Source: Rostrohypoxylon terebratum
Lineage: Eukaryota; Ascomycota; Sordariomycetes; Xylariales; Hypoxylaceae
Length of the DNA stretch: 64,000 bases
Assembly: GCA_022497145.1 (NCBI GenBank)
Contig: MU385858.1
Coordinates: forward strand, 806,001 to 870,000
Direction: 5' to 3'
In this document: positions 58,893 through 64,000 of the stretch, in pieces
How positions within the stretch are numbered: position 1 is the stretch's first letter
How the letters are laid out: every line of letters begins with the position of its first letter
Made by a program: the position numbers and the translations under genes
Notes under the pieces: model-generated
What the model saw: only the letters and a program-made list of their open reading frames with translations
Told to the model about the DNA's origin: nothing
The model's database searches: none

Positions 58893-59595
58893 GATTTAAT
58901 ATTAGGTAGTAGTTGATAGGAATATGCGAGTTGGACTATCATCACTTCGGACGTCAACATACCTCTCGATTTATACTTATTACTAGCAGAGGATTGAAAG
59001 GGTCTTCCTATCCGTGGATCTTACTAGGTAACCTTGGAACTTCAATGTTCCAATTAGAACAACTGCACTGTAAAATAGACAAAGATAGATAAATAGGTAT
59101 AGACGAAGATAGTAGAGTTTAAGTCAATGTCTAGGATAATTATGAGATTTTACCAATCCAAAGATTGATTCGGGTTCTTTCTATTACCTTTAAGGTTGCG
59201 GTTAACCATGGAAGGTTGTATCGACCTACGCAGTACTATGTACACACATAGATGGTCCAAGCTTTTCTAGTGGCCCCTGTCCGTACTACGTACCTACCTA
59301 GCCCGCTACTATTTAGCCCCAAACCCGCAAACCCCGGTTGATGCAAACGAGACCCTATCCGAGCTTCGTAAACGGTGTAGCAGCCTTGAAGCTTCCAAAG
59401 CTTGGTCGTAGCCTCTCTCGCCTTGGAAATTCAGCCTCCCGCTTCCCTAACTTTCACCTTCCACCTTTCACCATTCAACTCCCAATTTTCTCCCCATTCC
59501 CCATTCCCCATTCCCTCCCCGCGATATACAACTCTCCACATACCGACTCGCCAACCCGATTCTAGAGACACCTTTCTTTCTAACCTCAGCCCAAG
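58893..59595. promoter_or_regulatory. Divergent promoter of the kinase-like gene and PUP2
   Basis: 703 bp between divergent starts. It is AT-rich near 59050-59200, has CGTACCTACCTAGCC at about 59287, and a pyrimidine-rich stretch at 59435-59525 before the PUP2 start. No gene is seen. Confidence 0.6.
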
Positions 59596-60628
59596 ATGTT
59601 TATGTCAAGATCTGAATATGGTAAATCCACCCCGCCCCTCCTCAAGCTCCCAAAGCTGCTATATCCGATTACCTAAAGCTAACGCGACCGACGACGACCA
59701 GACCGGGGCATCAAGTACGGCACTCTCTTATCCCCCGCCCCCCAACACTCCCCATGTTCCGCCCTTTGAAATGCTCGCCTCCACAATCGCTGCGTTACTA
59801 ACCCCCCCGTTCGCAGCACCTTCTCCCCCGAAGGCCGCCTCTTCCAAGTCGAATACTCCCTCGAAGCCATCAAGCTAGGATCCACGGCCATCGGGGTCGC
59901 CACATCCGAAGGCGTGGTGCTGGGCGTCGAGAAGCGGGTGACGTCGACGCTGCTCGAGACCTCGTCCGTCGAGAAGATCGTCGAGATCGACCGGCACATC
60001 GGGTGCGCCATGTCGGGCCTGCAAGCCGACGCCCGGAGCATGGTCGAGCACGCCCGCGTCGAGTGCCAGTCCCACGCCTTCAACTACAACGAGGACCTGC
60101 GCGTCGAGTCCTGCACCCAGGCCATCTGCGACCTGGCCCTCCGCTTCGGCGAGAGCGCCAACGGCGAGGAGAGCATCATGAGCCGTCCCTTCGGCGTCGC
60201 TCTGCTCATCGCCGGATACGACGAGGACGGTCCCCAACTCTACCACGCCGAGCCTAGCGGCACCTTCTACCGCTACGACGCCAAGGCTATCGGTTCGGGG
60301 AGTGAGGGTGCGCAGGCGGAGTTGCAGAACGAGTATCACAAGGTATGTCCAAATCCGTTTATTTGCCATCATCATCTATGCTTATCACGTACCCCGCCCC
60401 CTTATTTGCCGTGCAAAAGGACACCCAAACTTCAGCTAACTCGCCCTTTCTTAGTCCCTCACGATCGCGGACGCGGAGACGCTGGTCCTAAAGACTCTGA
60501 AGCAAGTGATGGAGGAGAAGCTAGACTCCAAGAACGTACAGCTAGCCAGCGTGACCAAAGAGCGGGGCTTCAGGATATACACGGACGAGGAGATGGCCCA
60601 GGTCGTCGAGAGACTACCCGCAAATTAA
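59596..60628 (+). CDS. PUP2: 20S proteasome subunit alpha type-5
   Basis: Four exons, 59596-59620, 59702-59714, 59817-60342 and 60455-60628, total 738 nt, 245 aa. The second exon is only 13 nt and encodes the end of Asp, then Arg-Gly-Ile and the start of Asn; it is needed to make [20 protein letters not shown], the conserved alpha-subunit start. Introns 1 and 2 have GTAAAT...CAG and GTACGG...CAG borders and CTAAC branch-like sites. The body has [83 protein letters not shown] and the C-terminal [16 protein letters not shown]. The subunit belongs to the outer ring of the 20S core particle, gating substrate entry. Length fits the family. Confidence 0.95.
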
Positions 60629-61149
60629 ACGAAACTATTTCACGGGAAATGTGCTTACGAAGGGAGAGGAGTTTTTTGGCATCCCGGTATGGTGAGGCGA
60701 AAAAAGCATCGCGATTAGACTTCTCTCTACAGGGGCAGAATAAGAGACTTCGCGCTAATACTGCTACGGAGCTAAATGCCATATCGAGACTCTGACTTTG
60801 ACTCTGATTCTAGTTTTTTTGAGAACTATGTGGGTGATTTCTCATCACACTGTAAGTGCTATTGCATCTAGCGTACTATTTCGTACCCAACAGGTATTCC
60901 TTTTCCGACGCGAGGTATCCAACACACCTGTTTTTTTCTTCATTTCAACTCAAACGCCTTCACCATAGTCTTCATTTCCATTTCCGTTTCCGTTTCCATT
61001 TTCTTGTCTGATCTGTGCAATCATGAAACGTAGTAGAATATCCTATATCTCCACATCCTATGTCCTATACCCTATATCCATCTCCCTTACATCCCCCGCC
61101 CCCCTTTATCTTATCCTAACTACCTAAAAGGTATACAGCCAAGGAAACT
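60629..61149. other. Spacer between convergent PUP2 and transcription factor genes
   Basis: 521 bp between two 3' ends. It has pyrimidine-rich and (TTTCCA)n / (CCTAT)n-like stretches at 60975-61085 and no supported gene. Confidence 0.6.
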
Positions 61150-64000
61150 TTACCGCCCGTTCCTCTCACTAGTTTCTAGATCCAACCTCTCCAAATCGTG
61201 CTCCACAGCCAGCAAACCTATAGCGTAAGACGCCTTCTCGCCCTTGGCGAGGACGATCTTGGATTCGTCGAGATCGATCTCCTGGATACGCTTGTCGAGC
61301 CGGCGGGCGTGGACCCAGACCGAGCCGGGAGGATCGATGTTCAAGTTGACGGATCTGGTGTACGGCGGGCCGCGACCCAGCTGTGCGGCTTTGATCCACG
61401 CCGACTCGCACCCGACCGCGATCTGGCGTGCCGATTGCCAGCCCGTCAGACGCGCGATGTCGTGGAGTCTCTGGATTGTCCACTGCCGCTGGAAGTCGTC
61501 GTGATACTGCGGCATTGGTTAGTGATGTGTGAATGCACGTGAATTATTATGGCAGCTTACTTGAATACCCGCCACGAATAACGGGAAGCAGCACTCGATG
61601 AGCGCAGATGCCATCAGCGTACTGACATTCGAGAGCTGCTCGATATTCTCCTCCAACCCCGCCGCGATGCGTCCCACCTCCATGCAGTAATTCGCCGTAG
61701 TTCTGGCCGAGAGGCCCGCGGCCACCATGGCGATCGGCGGCATAGTCGGGTGTGCGCGGTGGAGCACGATGAGGCCCATGTAGTAGTTCATCCAGACACC
61801 GGCGATGGAGTAGGTCCTGTAGTGAGCGGCGAACCCGAACGGCGTCGCTTTCGCGGGGTAGATGTCGGCGCTGAGGGGCTGGAACTCGGGACCGAAGTGG
61901 CTCTCCAGCGTCTCGAAGGCCTGCCGGATCTCTTCCCACTCGCGATACGCCTCGGCGGTGCTAGCGCCGAGATCGATATTCTCGGACGATTCGTCGTGGG
62001 GAGGCGACGTCTCCCGCGGCGGGGTAAACCCCATCGGTACCGTCACCCTCTCCGGGTGTCGGGGCACCATTCCCGGGAACATCCCCGGCGAACCCCCGCG
62101 ACTTGGCCCGCTCGCTTTGAAAGCTTCGCGCTTGCGGGTCAAGTCCTTGGACGTGAAGCTTGCCAGACGGCCGAGCAGTAGCATGAGGTGATCGTATGTA
62201 CCGTATCTAATAAATAAGTATTAGTATCATCTGATCGGTTACATTTGTGCACATGGTAGGTAAACTCACACGGCGTCGAGTCTCCCCATCGGGGCCCGTG
62301 GCGGACATTGAATCCACTCGTTATACTCTAGGCTTTTGCTAGTCAGCACAGTCATATCTCAAAGTGCACGACACGCGATATGACGCAAACTTACAATAAT
62401 TGTGTTCCGCCGAGAATGCTTTGATAAACATCGTTCTTGCAGTACCACCAGTAAAGATCACTCATTTGCTGATACCGCTCCATGTCCCTTTCCGTTTGCG
62501 TGGACCTCGACCTTCTATATTGGCTCTGCTCCTCTGGGACCATCCCTAATTCATCATATGTGATATTTCTACCGGTTAATGCGCGGAGTAGCGGCACATC
62601 GATTAGATCCCAGTCCTTATGCAAGGGACCATTCTCTTCATATGTCGAGAACATCCCGAACGCGTCGGTTGGAGTTTGTTGCATTTCTTGGAGCCTCATC
62701 CGCACCTTAATCGCCATCATATTTCTTGTCATCTCGGCGAACGGTATCTCTTTGAATAGCAGGCGCGCTCCTAATAGATGTCTGCTCCATTTGTCATGGT
62801 CGGAATTCCACACTTCATAAAATGACAACACTAATGTTGCCGCTATGTTCGCCGGTGTAGCTCGCCTATTTGGCCGGCTAACGTTCTTCGCAACTCTTCT
62901 TAGAGCTAAGTGATAGTGTTTCAAAGACGCCGTCGGAGGTACAGATTGGAGTTTCGCAATCTGCAAACTTGCGATCGCGAGAATTGCGTGGAGGAGAGCT
63001 GGGTGAGTCAAGGCTAAGACCGGAAATGTGTCTAGATACGTGAGCAGAGATTACTAGGCATATATTGAAGGCCGAGCAACTTACAGGTCCAGATATGCTG
63101 ACGTGCTTTCGGGACTGGCGTTCCTTGGAAAAGGGGTGTTGGGTCTAAGGGATGCCTTTCGTAAAGGGAGATGCTAGGGCCGGTCACATTTATGAAATGA
63201 CAGAACACTGCTGCTATTCGTTTGTCATTCAGAGGTGTGTTAGCGGGTGAGGGTTCATATGCTGCGAGAAGACTTTCGAACGCATTTGCTGAGAATGTTC
63301 TTGTCTGAGTTCCAAACATGTCATAAGGCTGGTCAAGTCTTTGGAAAGCGACGACTCCGAGCTCGTTGAAATCAAGCGAAGTGCGTCGTTCACCAATCGG
63401 CAAATCTTCTGATTCCACCATGGACTCATCTTCTGACACAGGGTATTCCCAATCCTCGAATTCTGGTTCCTCAGCCGGTATAGGATCTTCGGGTTCGGCG
63501 CGGCTCTTCCCTTTGTCAAGCTGAGAGTTGACTAGCTCTTGCTGGTGATGGTGGTATTGCTGTGGTGGAATATGGGGCACATTTTGACCAAGATTCTCGG
63601 GAACAATAGGTGGAAATTGACCGAAATTCGCGGGTCGGTCTTGTCTCCATTGATGCTGGTTGAACGCATCAACAGTCGCTGGCGAAATGAAAGTGAACTT
63701 CGACGGCGGCGGTTGAGGTCCGAATATATTTGGATCGAAGTTCAGTGGAGGAGATGAGGTGTGTCCTGCCGGGCCAGGATATCCGTGGACATACTGGGCG
63801 CCAACAAATTGCTGATATCCGGAGGGTGGTTTAGGGGCAATTATCTGCAAAGATTGCGACGAAGACCTCTGCTGAGCTGCCGATATCTGCTCCCTTACCA
63901 GCGCCTGAGGAGAAGGTGCCGGGTAATGGATTGGTCCAAAGGGAGAACTGGCGAACGCGCCGAGGGGGTCTTTAAAGACAACTCGTTGACTATATCCTTC
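61150..64000 (-). CDS. Fungal-specific transcription factor, C-terminal part (5' end beyond the window)
   Basis: Minus-strand exons 63085-64000 (open to the window edge), 62395-63031, 62270-62338, 61561-62206 and 61150-61506 give 874 codons plus stop. Introns are 53, 56, 63 and 54 bp, all GT-AG, and each keeps the frame. The first part is disordered and Pro/Gln-rich, then acidic (PEFEDWEYPVSEDESMVESE). The helical part (ALTHPALLHAILAIASLQIA; AATLVLSFYEVWNSDHDKW; HLLGARLLFKEIPFAEMTRN) is typical of the Fungal_trans_2 (PF11951) regulatory region found C-terminal to Zn2Cys6 fingers. Later exons continue with SIAGVWMNYYMGLIVLHRAH and QWTIQRLHDIARLTGWQSAR. The DNA-binding finger would lie to the right of the window and is not seen. 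Target genes are unknown. Confidence 0.82.

Overview
The window is nuclear DNA of a filamentous ascomycete (Pezizomycotina, probably Sordariomycetes; the class is an inference). It has short GT-AG introns of about 53-146 bp with CTAAC/CTAAT-like branch points, pyrimidine-rich upstream regions, monocistronic genes on both strands, and single-copy fungal housekeeping genes separated by long spacers. No rRNA, tRNA, CRISPR, plasmid or phage feature is visible.

Layout. 1-9 kb: the 3' part of a SWIRM/SANT chromatin-remodelling subunit (RSC8/SWI3 type), an RRN5-like RNA polymerase I factor, the mitochondrial helicase IRC3 and an unrecognised 468-aa protein. 9.9-13.4 kb: mitochondrial Lon protease, whose last 52 codons lie behind an intron. 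13.4-19.4 kb: a gene-poor spacer rich in microsatellites. 19.4-22.3 kb: a kinase-like protein with altered HRD and DFG motifs. 24.4-25.0 kb: two adjacent short inverted-repeat elements (MITEs). 26.4-27.9 kb: OLE1-type delta-9 fatty acid desaturase. 29.7-33.3 kb: a RAD5/HLTF-like SNF2-RING ATPase. 35.2-36.4 kb: a weakly supported Ser/Arg-rich gene. 38.3-40.8 kb: type II phosphatidylinositol 4-kinase LSB6. 40.8-48.2 kb: spacer with several minisatellites. 48.2-50.1 kb: an intron-dense methyltransferase gene that looks like a broken pseudogene when read as plain ORFs but splices into one 311-codon frame. 52.6-64 kb: AIM41 (YqeY-like), gamma-tubulin complex subunit SPC97/GCP2, a fungal kinase-like protein with a basic tail, proteasome subunit alpha-5 (PUP2, with a 13-nt exon), and the C-terminal part of a fungal-specific transcription factor running off the right end.

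The genes do not form a pathway cluster. Three of them (IRC3, Lon, AIM41) are expected to act in mitochondria; the others serve chromatin and rDNA transcription, lipid metabolism, the cytoskeleton and protein turnover. The points most worth a second look are the hidden 11-exon methyltransferase with a probable GC-AG intron, the PUP2 microexon, the MITE pair, and a CCTAGGT/TAGGTAGG motif scattered through most spacers.
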